This document shows, piece by piece, positions 8,712-17,657 of a stretch of DNA of 64,000 bases (its first letter is position 1; each line of letters begins with the position of its first letter). Location of the stretch: positions 4,455,031 through 4,519,030 of the forward strand of contig CP016093.1 of assembly GCA_001664005.1 (NCBI GenBank). The letters run 5' to 3'. The translations under genes and the position numbers were made by a program. The notes under the pieces were generated by a model. The model was not told where the DNA came from and did no database searches. It saw only the letters and a program-made list of their open reading frames with translations. This stretch comes from Rhizobiales bacterium NRL2. GTDB lineage: Bacteria > Pseudomonadota > Alphaproteobacteria > Minwuiales > Minwuiaceae.

Positions 8712-9536
8712 ATGCAGGTGACGTCGGACCTGGCGGCAGGGCTGGCCCTGATCCGCCGCTCGCCACTGGTCTACTTTCTCCTGTCGCTGCTCTTTCCGGC
8801 AAGTCTCGCCGCGGTGTTGCTCGGGTTCGGCCTGACGCCGGGAAGGCATCCGATCACGCTGCACACGGCGGGCGGCTTCCTGACCATCTTGCTGTCGCTG
8901 TGGGCATTCATCTATTTCACGATGATGGCGGCAGTCCGTCAGATCGCCAATGACGACGGTTCGGCGCGCGGCTTCCTGCGTCTCCGGGCCGGACCCCTGT
9001 TCGGCCTTCCGCTCGCGGTGGTCTTCACCGTCGGGCTGTCGCTGATCGCCATGATCCCCGTCTTTCTGGTGCAGTGGCTGATCGTCTCGGAAGGTCGGGA
9101 TATGGTTCTCCGGGGCGCGATGCTCGGAGGCCAGGGCGATCCCGCATATTTCGTCAGCTTCGCCTTCGTCTATTCTCTTTCCACCGCGCTCGTCAGCACG
9201 GCGATCGGCAGCTATTTCTTCGCCGGCTTCGTCGTCGCGCCGATCCTGAGCGGTCTGCGCGGATCGGGGACATGGCGGGCCATCCGGGAAGGCCGCGAGG
9301 TCGCCGCGGCGGTCCGCTCACGCATCTTCCATGTACTTTTCGCGCCCATCGCCGTGACCCAGACGGTGGTCATCGTCGCTGAAGCGCTCTGGCCGATCGC
9401 GGCGATCATGCTGGGATTGATGTACGTGCAGGTGCTGACGATGGCCATGCTTCCACTGGCGGCGACTGTGGCGATCGTCGGTGAGCATCTGTCACGGACG
9501 GCCGCGCCCGGCGAAGTTCCGGAGCCGCCGGAATGA
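8712..9536 (+). CDS. uncharacterised multi-pass membrane protein
   Basis: A 274-residue integral membrane protein that I do not recognise. About six hydrophobic segments are visible, at residues 19-38, 52-75, 95-122, 145-180, 205-225 and 228-258, with a proline-rich acidic tail (PGEVPEPPE). There is no signal peptide and no obvious transport or enzyme motif. The start at 8712 has the purine-rich GGAGGGCGGGA just upstream. It is divergent from gentisate dioxygenase and precedes the nitroreductase by 71 bases on the same strand, which could be coincidental. Confidence 0.7.
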   Translation: MQVTSDLAAGLALIRRSPLVYFLLSLLFPASLAAVLLGFGLTPGRHPITLHTAGGFLTILLSLWAFIYFTMMAAVRQIANDDGSARGFLRLRAGPLFGLPLAVVFTVGLSLIAMIPVFLVQWLIVSEGRDMVLRGAMLGGQGDPAYFVSFAFVYSLSTALVSTAIGSYFFAGFVVAPILSGLRGSGTWRAIREGREVAAAVRSRIFHVLFAPIAVTQTVVIVAEALWPIAAIMLGLMYVQVLTMAMLPLAATVAIVGEHLSRTAAPGEVPEPPE

Positions 9537-9607
9537 ACGCCAGCCGATCGGATTGGCCTCCCGACGATCTCGCCCTATTGTCTGCGCCAATCAGGGGAGA
9601 TTGACGC

Positions 9608-10336
9608 ATGAACATCCACACGCAGTTCGCAGATGTGACACGCCACGACGCCGCCGACGTGGCCGAGACGGCGGAGGAGGCCATCGCCACGCGCCGTTCG
9701 GTGCGCGGCTTCCTGCCCGATCCGGTGCCGCTGGACCTGGTCCGCCATATCCTGGACGTATCGGCGCGCGCGCCATCGGGCACCAACATGCAGCCCTGGC
9801 ACGGGCACGTGATGACGGGGACGAAGCTGAAGGAACTCTGCGACGCCGTGGTCGAGGCCTCGCTGCACGACCGGGCGAGCCACGAGAAGGAATACAAGTA
9901 CTACCCGGACCAGTTCTTCGAGCCCTATCTGACGCGGCGGCGGACGGTGGGCTTCGGGCTCTACGATCTGCTCGGCATCAGGAAGGGCGACAGCCAGCGC
10001 ATGGTCGAGCAGGGGGCGCGCAACTTCACCTTCTTCGACGCGCCGGTCGGCATGATGTTCACCATCGACAAGCGTCTCGAGATCGGCTCCTGGCTGGACT
10101 ACGGCATGTATCTGGAGAACATCATGATCGTCGCCCGCCAGTACGGCCTGCACACCTGTCCGCAGGCGGCGTGGCCGCAATACCACCGCATCGTCAAGCC
10201 GATCCTGGGCATTCCCGACGACCACACCGTGGTCTGCGGCATGGCGCTGGGGTATGAGGACACCTCCCTGGTCGAGAACTCTCTGCGTACCGACCGCGCG
10301 CCGCTGGAGGACTACATGACCTTCCACACGGACTGA
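9608..10336 (+). CDS. nitroreductase family protein (FMN-dependent)
   Basis: Nitroreductase-fold flavoprotein of 242 residues. The FMN-binding start is seen in ATRRSVRGFLPDPV (about residues 29-42), followed by SARAPSGTNMQPW, the family's second FMN segment. A family-typical LHTCPQAAW lies near residue 178. These enzymes reduce nitro groups, quinones or enones with NAD(P)H; the physiological substrate cannot be read from sequence. The gene is five bases upstream of a sulfotransferase and probably cotranscribed with it. Confidence 0.85.
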   Translation: MNIHTQFADVTRHDAADVAETAEEAIATRRSVRGFLPDPVPLDLVRHILDVSARAPSGTNMQPWHGHVMTGTKLKELCDAVVEASLHDRASHEKEYKYYPDQFFEPYLTRRRTVGFGLYDLLGIRKGDSQRMVEQGARNFTFFDAPVGMMFTIDKRLEIGSWLDYGMYLENIMIVARQYGLHTCPQAAWPQYHRIVKPILGIPDDHTVVCGMALGYEDTSLVENSLRTDRAPLEDYMTFHTD

Positions 10337-10341
10337 CGGCG

Positions 10342-11199
10342 ATGGCCTGGGAAACGGCGAAGGCGGCGCTGAGGGAGGCGGCGCACAGCGCGAAGGCGAT
10401 GACGAGCGGCGGCGCGCGCGTGCTGCCCGATTTCGTCATCGTCGGGGCGCAGAAGGCCGGCACGACCTCGCTGTTCGCCTATCTGGCCCAGCATCCGCGC
10501 ATCGCCGAACCCTCGTCGAAGGAAGTGCACTATTTCGACTACAACTACCACCGGGGCGGAAACTGGTACCGCGGGCACTTCCCCCGCGCCGAGGAGATGG
10601 CGGCCCGGGCGGAAGAGCGCGGCGGGCCGATGCTGACCTTCGAGGCCAGCCCCTATTACATGTACCACCCGCTCGCCATCGAGCGGATGGCCGCCGACCT
10701 GCCGGCGCCGAAAGCCGTCGCCATGCTGCGCGACCCGATCGCGCGCGCCTACTCCCACTACTGGCACGAACACAACAAGGGCCAGGACGACCTCAGCCTG
10801 GAGGAAGCGATCGCCCAGGAGCCCCGGCGCCTGCAGGGCGAGGAGGAACGCATCCGGGAACAGCCCGAATACCGCTCCTACGCGCATCAGCACTTCTCCT
10901 ATATCGGGCGCAGCCGCTACGCCCCTCAGGTGGAGCGGCTGTACCGGGTGCTGGGGCGCGAGAATGTCTGCCTGGTGAAGTCGGAGGCTTTCTTCGCCGA
11001 TCCGGCGACCGAGACCGAGCGCGTCTTCGGCTTTCTGGGTCTGCCGCGCGCCGACGGCATCGACTACGCGCCGCGGAACGTCGGCGCCTATGACGACGAG
11101 ATACCCGAGGCGACGCGCCGCCATCTGCGCGATCTGTTCGACGCCGACTACCGCCGGCTGCGCGAGGTCGCCGGCCCCGAATTCGACTGGTTCGAATAG
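10342..11199 (+). CDS. PAPS-dependent sulfotransferase domain protein
   Basis: A 285-residue cytoplasmic sulfotransferase. The 5'-phosphosulfate loop is IVGAQKAGTTSLFAYL (residues about 33-48) and the 3'-phosphate motif is LRDPIARAYSHYWHE (about 130-144), with the downstream SYIGRSRYAPQVERL region of heparan-sulfate-type enzymes. It would transfer sulfate from PAPS to a hydroxyl or amine acceptor, in bacteria usually a glycan, lipid or small metabolite. The acceptor is unknown. It follows the nitroreductase by five bases; a 195-base gap separates it from the ATP-grasp gene. Confidence 0.88.
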   Translation: MAWETAKAALREAAHSAKAMTSGGARVLPDFVIVGAQKAGTTSLFAYLAQHPRIAEPSSKEVHYFDYNYHRGGNWYRGHFPRAEEMAARAEERGGPMLTFEASPYYMYHPLAIERMAADLPAPKAVAMLRDPIARAYSHYWHEHNKGQDDLSLEEAIAQEPRRLQGEEERIREQPEYRSYAHQHFSYIGRSRYAPQVERLYRVLGRENVCLVKSEAFFADPATETERVFGFLGLPRADGIDYAPRNVGAYDDEIPEATRRHLRDLFDADYRRLREVAGPEFDWFE

Positions 11200-11394
11200 G
11201 GTCTGGGCCGGCTCGCCGGGGCCAGCGGTTGCGCCACGGCCGCTCAATGCCTACGCTTGGCACCGACGACCCACGCTGACGATTTGCTCGCCGGGTTCGA
11301 TCCTCCCGCACCGTGACCGTTCTTCTGGTCCGCCGCGAGCAGCGGTGGTCGTCGTGTTGTGTATCACCGGTCGCACCCGACCGAGAGAGGAGAC

Positions 11395-12621
11395 ATGAAC
11401 AACTACAATCCCGAGAAGGGCTACGTGGCGCTGCTGGGCTGGAGCCTGAACGCCATCGACGCCGTCGACCGTTTCGACCGGCGCTACATTGTCGTCGCGC
11501 CCCCGTGGGCGGAGGACTACTGCAAGGAACACGGCATTCCCTACATGCCGTGGAATTTCGACCGGCTGAACGAGCGCTCTCACGAACTGGCGCACCAGCT
11601 CAAGGACGAGGGCGTGGATGTCGCAATCCCGCTGTTCGAGGAGACCGTGGAGTGGGCCGGCGCGGTCAATTCCGTGTTGCTGGGCAATCCACGGCTGCTG
11701 GGCCAGTCGATGCTGTTCCGCGACAAGTCGCTGATGAAGCGCCGGGCCCAGCTGGGCGGCATCCGCGTCGGCGTCTTCGAGGAGGCGCAGGACCGCAGCG
11801 ACGTGATCCGGTTCCTCAAGCGCGTCAACCAGACGCTGCTGAAGCTGGACGGCGACCCGAACGATCCCATTCACTTCAAGGCGTTCGACAAGTCCGGCAC
11901 CGCCGGCCACCGCGTCATCCGCACGCCCGAGGACGTCGACAACATTCCCGACGAGGAATTTCCGGCGCTGCTGGAATCGCATCTCGACGGCTGGGAATTC
12001 GCTGTCGAGGCCTGGATCAAGGACCGCAAGATCCAGTTCCTGAACATCTCGGAGTACGTCACCCTCGGCTATTCGGTGTTCGTACCGGCGACGCCGGAAC
12101 TCGAGTCGCACCGGGCGCGTATCACCGAGGAAATCGAGAAGCTGATCGAGACCTTCGACATCGATTTCGGCTTCATCCACCCGGAATATTTCCTGACCAG
12201 CGACAACAAGCTCTACTTCGGCGAGGTCGCCTACAGGCCGCCGGGCTTCAACGCGCTGGAGCTGATCGAGCGCGCCTACGGCTTCAACGGCTATCAGGGC
12301 CTCGTCGTGATGTTCGACCCGAAAACCAAGCAGGAGGAGATCGACGCCTTCTTCCCCGAGCCCGTGAAGGGCGCCAGGGGACATGCGGGCTGCTTCGGCG
12401 TCTATCCGCGCCGCCGCGTCGTCAGCCAGCTAAGAGTGCCAGAGGAAACCGCCAATCACCCCTATTTCGAGTTCCACGAACTCGCGGATCCGATGGAGCA
12501 GAAAGTGGCGAAACGCACCGCCTTCGGCACGCACTGGGGGCTGGCCTATTTCTTCGGCGACGATCCGCACAAACTGCGTGATCTGCTGAAAGCCCAGGAA
12601 GAACTGGACTTCTACGTGTGA
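11395..12621 (+). CDS. ATP-grasp domain ligase, substrate unknown
   Basis: A 408-residue ATP-grasp enzyme. The start at 11395 follows a strong GAGAGGAGAC. The layout is an N-terminal pre-ATP-grasp Rossmann-like part (LLGWSLNAIDAVDRFDRRYIVV), then an ATP-grasp core: the RDKSLMKRR helix, HFKAFDKSGTAGHRVI as nucleotide-binding strand-loop (near residues 160-175), the ESHLDGWEFAVEAWI glutamate strand and the metal-binding end HPEYFLTSDN...YFGEVAYRPPG. The family joins a carboxylate to an amine or thiol through an acyl phosphate. Only 37 bases separate it from the next gene, an uncharacterised protein with a possible cysteine-peptidase triad. Confidence 0.82.
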   Translation: MNNYNPEKGYVALLGWSLNAIDAVDRFDRRYIVVAPPWAEDYCKEHGIPYMPWNFDRLNERSHELAHQLKDEGVDVAIPLFEETVEWAGAVNSVLLGNPRLLGQSMLFRDKSLMKRRAQLGGIRVGVFEEAQDRSDVIRFLKRVNQTLLKLDGDPNDPIHFKAFDKSGTAGHRVIRTPEDVDNIPDEEFPALLESHLDGWEFAVEAWIKDRKIQFLNISEYVTLGYSVFVPATPELESHRARITEEIEKLIETFDIDFGFIHPEYFLTSDNKLYFGEVAYRPPGFNALELIERAYGFNGYQGLVVMFDPKTKQEEIDAFFPEPVKGARGHAGCFGVYPRRRVVSQLRVPEETANHPYFEFHELADPMEQKVAKRTAFGTHWGLAYFFGDDPHKLRDLLKAQEELDFYV

Positions 12622-12658
12622 TGGAAGCCAACGGCCCGCCTCGCCGGAGCGAGGCGCC

Positions 12659-14662
12659 ATGACGGAAGCGAGTGCGGAGGTCGAGCGTCTCGCCGGGACG
12701 CTCGACGTCGCCCTGCAGCGCCTGGAACAGGCCCGAAGCTTCGCCAAGCAGCGCCATCAGCGCCCGGTTCTCGACGTGATCGGGCGGTTGCTCCGGCTTG
12801 CCGGTGGCCCGGATGCCGTCTATCAGCGCGCGCCGCGCCTTGACGCGGCCGGGCTCTTCGCCGGCTCGGACTGGGAGAATCCGACGGTGCTGCTGCCGCA
12901 GCTGGTGAGCCCGTCTCTGGACAGCCCCGATGAGGCCCTGGCGAGTCTGGAGGCGGCCAGTCTGCTGCGCTTTCTTGCCGTCGCCTGCGGCGAGGCCCAG
13001 CATCCGACGCTGGGCGGGGATCATGCGCAGCATTTCCTGACCCAGATCCTGGCCCTCAACCTGAGGCGATTCTTCAACCTGTCCGACGAATCCAGCCGGA
13101 CGAGCGGGGAACGGGCCGACGTGAACGCGCGGCTTCTGCACTTCATCGCGGCGCGGATCGGCCTGCGCGACGTGCTCGGCGTCCTCGTTGCGGAAATCTG
13201 GCGGATTCTCGAACAGCGGCCGGTCCAGGTCGGGCCGGTCAAGGACATGATCACGCAGATCGCCGTCGCGCTGAACCGGCAGGGCAGCGAGCCGGGCGCC
13301 GAACGCCTCGGCGCGGAGCGGCTGGTCAGCGCCCTGTTCGGGCCGACGGCGGAAACGCTCGACGACCCGGGTCTCGAAGCCTATCGCGAGCGGCTGTCGC
13401 ACATGGACGATTCCGGGTTGTCGCGGGAAGCGATGGGTTTCGCGCGATCGATGCACGACACCGGCCTCGTATCCGACTATCACGTCGCCTTTCTTCTCTG
13501 GGCCCTGGATTATCCCGACCGGCCGCTCGTTCCCGAGGCGATGGGGCTGGGCTCGACCGGGCTCGACTGCTGGCGGAATTTCCGCGGCCTGACGGAGGAA
13601 CTCATCCGCGCCGCGGTCACGCCGGCGACGCCGCAGGCGCTCTACGGCCTGGCGTCGCTGATGGAGAGGGGCGTGCTGCATCACGCGCCCATGCCACCGT
13701 CCCTCAAACGCGTTCTCCGCCTCGAACCCACAACCGCGGTGCGCGAACGCCTGGCGCAGGCCTTCGGCCCGGGAACTTCGCCGGAGTCCCATCTCCTGGC
13801 GGGCGCGCTGGAAGTGCTCGGCCTGCCCCTGGGCGTCGGCCAGGGCGCCAATCCGACCTGCCAGTCCGCACGCGCGATCTCCATGTGGGCGCTGAACGAC
13901 CCCGACTACCTGCTGCATCTGATCGTGCAGGCGGGTGAGGCCGAAACCATCCTGATGCACTTCGAGGGCGAGGCGGTGAACTCCGCCGACCTGCCGGCGG
14001 GGCTCGCCGGGTTCGGCCCGATCGACGCCGATCCGGTCTCGGTCCTGCTGGTGCCGCATCTGGACCGGATCTATGCCGAGATGGGCCGGCGCTGCGCGGG
14101 GCGGCCGGGCGACCCCCATCGCTGGATCAATCCGGAGTTCCATGGCTGGTGGGTGGCGCGCGACTGTGCTGTGGCCGTCGACATCGCCACCGGCCAGCTT
14201 GCCGACTACGAGGGGTTCGTCGCCCGGTTCCACGAGACCTATCACCCCGCCTACAACGGGGACCGCCCGCTGATCCATCCGCAGCCGGCCGGGATCGCCT
14301 TCACGGACGCCACGGGCGCGTTCGTCGGCTGGCACGCCATCACCATCCTGCGCGTCGCGCCGGGACGGTCGGGGGAGATGCGCGTGTACTTCTTCAACCC
14401 CAACAATGACAGCGGTCAGGACTGGGGCCATGGCGTGACGGTGACCACAGGCGGCAACGGGGAGCGCTCCGGCGAGGGATCGCTGGAGTTCGAGCAATTC
14501 CTTTCGCGCCTCTACCTGTTCCACGACCAGCCGCTCAGAGAGGCGCGGCGCGGCGCCGTTCCGCGCGACGTGGTCGAGCGGGTTAGGGAGATGGCCGTGG
14601 GCAGCTGGGCCGCCGACCGCATCCCCGTGACGTCGCTGGCCGGAGAAGCACCAGGCGGATAG
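12659..14662 (+). CDS. uncharacterised 667-residue protein with putative papain-like Cys/His/Asn C-terminal domain
   Basis: Not a family I recognise. Residues 1-380 are mostly helical with no clear motif. From about 385 the sequence changes to a compact alpha/beta region: Cys401 at the start of a predicted helix (GANPTCQSARAISMW), His559 in a strand (GWHAITILRV) and Asn580/Asn582 in the next strand-turn (YFFNPNNDSGQDWG). The order Cys-His-Asn and the strand context are those of papain-like peptidases and transglutaminase/NlpC-like enzymes. This is inferred from pattern only. No signal peptide or membrane segment is seen. The gene follows the ATP-grasp gene closely and was probably transferred or expressed with it. 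Confidence 0.6.
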   Translation: MTEASAEVERLAGTLDVALQRLEQARSFAKQRHQRPVLDVIGRLLRLAGGPDAVYQRAPRLDAAGLFAGSDWENPTVLLPQLVSPSLDSPDEALASLEAASLLRFLAVACGEAQHPTLGGDHAQHFLTQILALNLRRFFNLSDESSRTSGERADVNARLLHFIAARIGLRDVLGVLVAEIWRILEQRPVQVGPVKDMITQIAVALNRQGSEPGAERLGAERLVSALFGPTAETLDDPGLEAYRERLSHMDDSGLSREAMGFARSMHDTGLVSDYHVAFLLWALDYPDRPLVPEAMGLGSTGLDCWRNFRGLTEELIRAAVTPATPQALYGLASLMERGVLHHAPMPPSLKRVLRLEPTTAVRERLAQAFGPGTSPESHLLAGALEVLGLPLGVGQGANPTCQSARAISMWALNDPDYLLHLIVQAGEAETILMHFEGEAVNSADLPAGLAGFGPIDADPVSVLLVPHLDRIYAEMGRRCAGRPGDPHRWINPEFHGWWVARDCAVAVDIATGQLADYEGFVARFHETYHPAYNGDRPLIHPQPAGIAFTDATGAFVGWHAITILRVAPGRSGEMRVYFFNPNNDSGQDWGHGVTVTTGGNGERSGEGSLEFEQFLSRLYLFHDQPLREARRGAVPRDVVERVREMAVGSWAADRIPVTSLAGEAPGG

Positions 14663-14777
14663 GCGCGGGGCAGGACCGGTCGCGGGAGAGCGGGACGCCG
14701 GAGATGGCTTGGCCTCGCGCGTCGCAACGCTACATTGCCCCGCAGCCAGTCAATGAAATCAGCAGGGAGCGGAAGAG

Positions 14778-15638
14778 ATGAAATTCGGGATCGTGCCGGT
14801 GAATGTCGGCGTGCAGTCGGCGGCGCAGATGATCGCCATGGCGCAGGCGGCCGAGGAACTCGGCTTCGACAGCGTCTGGACCTTCGAACACGTGATCGTG
14901 CCGCATGACTACGATTCGAAGTATCCCTACAACAAGTCCGGCAAGATGGGCGCGGCCCCGGAGACCAACTTCGTCGATCCGCTGATCGCGCTCACGGCGA
15001 TCGCCCAGGCGACGAGCACCATCAAACTGGCGACGGGCATCAACATCGTCTCCCAGACCAACCCGCTGCTGCTGGCCAAGCAGGCGGCGAGCCTGGACTT
15101 CGTCTCCGGCGGGCGATTCATGCTGGGCGCGGGCATCGGCTGGCTGCGCGAGGAGTTCGAGGCCATGGGCACGCCGTTCGAGCGCCGCGGCGCGCGCTTC
15201 GACGACTACATGGTCGCCCTGAAGAAGGTCTGGTCCGGCGAGACGGTCGAGCACGAGAGCGAGTTCCTCAGCTGGCACAACTTCAAGAGCTATCCCGTGC
15301 CGGTGCAGCGCCCGGGCGTGCCGATCCACATGGGCGGCAACAAGGGCAGGATCTTCGAACGGATCGCCAAATACGGCGATGGATGGTTCATCCCCGGCGC
15401 CGACCTGCGGCAGCTTCCCGGCCAGCTCGACGAGCTGAAATCGGCGCTGGAGGCCGAGGGCCGCGAAATCGGCGAGATCGAGCTGTCGACCATCTGGGTA
15501 CCGCAGATGGGCCGGGAGATGCTGGAGGGCCTGGAGAAGCTGGGCGTCGAGCGCGCGGTGATCATGCCGAGCGCGCTGGGCGGCGACGGCGGGCCGGAGG
15601 CGTTGAAGGACTTCGCCAAGGACTTCATCGCCGGCTGA
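14778..15638 (+). CDS. LLM-class flavin-dependent oxidoreductase (F420-type subgroup)
   Basis: Luciferase-like monooxygenase TIM barrel, 286 residues. The N-terminal strand MKFGIVPVNVG, the AEELGFDSVWTFEHVIVP segment, KLATGINIVSQTNPLLLAKQAASLD and GAGIGWLREEFEAMG are typical of the actinobacterial/alphaproteobacterial F420-dependent subgroup (TIGR03619-like). Whether it uses F420 or FMN cannot be decided here. The start follows GGGAGCGGAAGAG. It is monocistronic as far as can be seen, with a hairpin shortly after its stop. Confidence 0.85.
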   Translation: MKFGIVPVNVGVQSAAQMIAMAQAAEELGFDSVWTFEHVIVPHDYDSKYPYNKSGKMGAAPETNFVDPLIALTAIAQATSTIKLATGINIVSQTNPLLLAKQAASLDFVSGGRFMLGAGIGWLREEFEAMGTPFERRGARFDDYMVALKKVWSGETVEHESEFLSWHNFKSYPVPVQRPGVPIHMGGNKGRIFERIAKYGDGWFIPGADLRQLPGQLDELKSALEAEGREIGEIELSTIWVPQMGREMLEGLEKLGVERAVIMPSALGGDGGPEALKDFAKDFIAG

Positions 15639-15660
15639 TCCCTGACGGGCCGCAGCCGGT

Positions 15661-15695
15661 GGGGGCGCGCTTCGCGAAGCGCGAACTGCGCCCCC
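15661..15695 (+). terminator. nested hairpin after the LLM oxidoreductase gene
   Basis: GGGGGCGC and GCGCCCCC form the outer stem; inside lies the perfect palindrome GCGCTTCGCGAAGCGC. There is no clean T-run after it, so it may act as a factor-assisted terminator or as an mRNA end stabiliser. Confidence 0.5.
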
Positions 15696-15801
15696 TGCGC
15701 AACCTGCGAAACCTGCGGCGCAGCCGGCGCAATCGCGCTGGCGGCGTGCCGGCGGCCTCTGCATCTCTCCGCCATCGCCAACCCGATGCGGAGAGACCGC
15801 C

Positions 15802-16248
15802 ATGGAATTCGCCCATACCGCCCTCGCCTTCGCCGCCCTCATTCTCGGCGCCGTCCAGATCGCCGGGCGCAAGGCCGGCCGCCGCCACCGCCTTGTCGGC
15901 CGTGCCTACGTGGCGGCCATGGCGCTGACGGCGCTGAGCTCCTTTTTCCTGACTTCGCTGACCGGCGGCTTCAGCTTCCTGCACGCGCTCTCGGCCTGGA
16001 CGCTGTTCACGCTGGCCTGGTCCATGGCGATGGTCCGCCGCGGCAATCTGGCCGGCCACGGCTATTCGATGATCATGCTCTATGGCGGACTGGTCACCGC
16101 CGGCTTCTTCGCCGCTCAGCGCCATGGCCTCGACCTGCCCGCGACCGCCCTCGTGACGCTGGTCGCCGGCTTCTGGATCGTCTGGATCGCGTTCGCAGAG
16201 ATGCTGCGCCGGCGGCTTGCGCGGCGGACGGCGGATTTGCGATCCTGA
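15802..16248 (+). CDS. DUF2306-type membrane protein
   Basis: A 148-residue protein with four hydrophobic segments (about residues 5-22, 34-58, 62-78 and 88-132). The pattern HRLVGRAYVAAMALTALSSFF between the first two helices is characteristic of DUF2306 proteins, whose function is unknown. The start at 15802 is preceded by GGAGAG. It is followed 33 bases later by the methyltransferase operon on the same strand. Confidence 0.75.
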   Translation: MEFAHTALAFAALILGAVQIAGRKAGRRHRLVGRAYVAAMALTALSSFFLTSLTGGFSFLHALSAWTLFTLAWSMAMVRRGNLAGHGYSMIMLYGGLVTAGFFAAQRHGLDLPATALVTLVAGFWIVWIAFAEMLRRRLARRTADLRS

Positions 16249-16281
16249 ACCTAAGGCAATCATGGCCGGACACGACAGCCG

Positions 16282-17016
16282 ATGAGCGGCAAGGATCCGA
16301 ATGAGGTGGATGAAACGAACGTGAGGACCGCCGCCCGCCGTGGGCCGCCGCCGCCGACCGAGCCGGCCTGCCCGGTCTGCCTGTCCGCGCGAACCGCGGT
16401 CCTGCTGGCAGTGGACGGGCGCGACTACTGGCGATGCCGCGATTGCGAGGCCCGCTTTCTCGATCCGGCTCAGCTGCCGGCGCGCGCGGCCGAGCGGGCC
16501 TATTACACAGGGCACCAGAACGACGTTGGCGATCCGAGCTACCGGCGTTTTCTCTCGAAGCTGGCGCTGCCGCTGCTCGACCGTCTGGAGTCCCCGTCGG
16601 CCGGACTCGACTATGGCTGCGGGCCGGGCCCGGCTCTCGCCGCGATGTTCCACGAGGCCGGTCACGAAGTGGCGCTCTACGATCCCTTCTTCGCGCCCGA
16701 TCCGACAGTGCTCGAAGACGTCTACGATTTCGTCGTCTGCAGCGAGACGGCGGAGCATTTTCACCGGCCGGCGGAAGAGTTCCGCCGGCTGCGCCGGCTC
16801 GTACGGCCCGGGGGCTGGCTCGGCATCATGACGTGTTTCCAGACGGACGACGCGCGCTTCGCCGCCTGGCACTACCGCCGGGATCCGACCCATGTCGTGT
16901 TCTACCGCGAATCGACCTTCCGCCATCTCGCCGACAGCTGGGGCTGGTCCTTCCGCACGCCCGTCAAGGATGTCGTCCTGATGCAGCGGCCCGAGCCGGG
17001 GAATGACGGCGAATGA
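16282..17016 (+). CDS. class I SAM-dependent methyltransferase with N-terminal zinc ribbon
   Basis: A 244-residue protein. The N-terminus has two CxxC-type pairs (CPVC near residue 33 and CRDC near 54), forming a small zinc ribbon. A degenerate Rossmann methyltransferase fold follows: LDYGCGPGPALAAMFHEAG as the SAM loop, then CSETAEHFHRPAEEFRRL and LVRPGGWLGIMT, as in the Methyltransf_23 group. The substrate is unknown. Its stop overlaps the start of the Hen1-like gene as ATGA, so the two are translationally coupled. Confidence 0.8.
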   Translation: MSGKDPNEVDETNVRTAARRGPPPPTEPACPVCLSARTAVLLAVDGRDYWRCRDCEARFLDPAQLPARAAERAYYTGHQNDVGDPSYRRFLSKLALPLLDRLESPSAGLDYGCGPGPALAAMFHEAGHEVALYDPFFAPDPTVLEDVYDFVVCSETAEHFHRPAEEFRRLRRLVRPGGWLGIMTCFQTDDARFAAWHYRRDPTHVVFYRESTFRHLADSWGWSFRTPVKDVVLMQRPEPGNDGE

Positions 17017-17657
17017 CCACCTTGCTGCATACGCAACGGCTGGATTCGGTCTGCGCCGCCATCGACGAGAGCGGGCCCGCCAGCCTCGTCGATCTGGGCT
17101 GCGGCGACGGCGATCTCCTCGTGCGACTGGCGCGGAATTCCGGCATCGGACGGCTGGTCGGGATGGATCTGTGTCCCCGGGCGCTGGACCGTCTGAGGGA
17201 GAGACTGAAGACCGAGGCGGACGGCGCCGGGCGGATCGAAGTCCGTATGGGTTCGATGCTGGAACCCCAGACGGACCTGCGGGGGTTCGACTGCGCGGTG
17301 CTGCTGGAGACCATCGAGCATATCGAGCCGGAACGGCTGTCGAAGCTGGAGCGCGCAGTGTTCCACGACCTGCGCCCGAAGACCGTCATCGTGACGACGC
17401 CGAACGTCGAGTACAACGCCATCCTCGGCGTGCCGGCCCGCCGCTTCCGCCATCCGGGCCACCGCTTCGAATGGCCTCGGGCCAGGTTCCGGAAATGGGG
17501 CGCCAGGGTCGCCGGAAGCGCCGGCTACCAGGTCGAATTCCGCGATATCGGAGGCGTTCACCCCGAGTTGGGGGGCGCCAGCCAGATGGCGGTTTTCCGG
17601 TCGGACGCGCATGATGCGTTGGCGCGGCGGAATCCCGGCGGTAGCTTGGACGCATGA
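17013..17657 (+). CDS. stand-alone Hen1-like RNA 3'-terminal ribose 2'-O-methyltransferase domain
   Basis: A 214-residue protein matching the methyltransferase half of Hen1. The SAM loop is VDLGCGDGDLL (residues 26-36). The Hen1 metal site is visible: E99-x-x-E102-H103 (LLETIEHIE) and H150 in the RHPGHRFEW block, with the invariant TTPNVEYN and the RARFRKW segment. Mn2+-dependent Hen1 methylates the 3'-terminal 2'-OH of RNA. In bacterial Pnkp/Hen1 RNA repair this domain is fused to an N-terminal Pnkp-activating domain, which is absent here, and no pnkp gene lies in the window. It overlaps its neighbours by 4 bases at both ends. Confidence 0.78.
   Translation: MTTLLHTQRLDSVCAAIDESGPASLVDLGCGDGDLLVRLARNSGIGRLVGMDLCPRALDRLRERLKTEADGAGRIEVRMGSMLEPQTDLRGFDCAVLLETIEHIEPERLSKLERAVFHDLRPKTVIVTTPNVEYNAILGVPARRFRHPGHRFEWPRARFRKWGARVAGSAGYQVEFRDIGGVHPELGGASQMAVFRSDAHDALARRNPGGSLDA

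Noticed and set aside
11200-11394. tRNA-like T-loop (GGGTTCGATCCTCCC)
   Set aside because: No acceptor stem, anticodon arm or D-arm can be folded around it.
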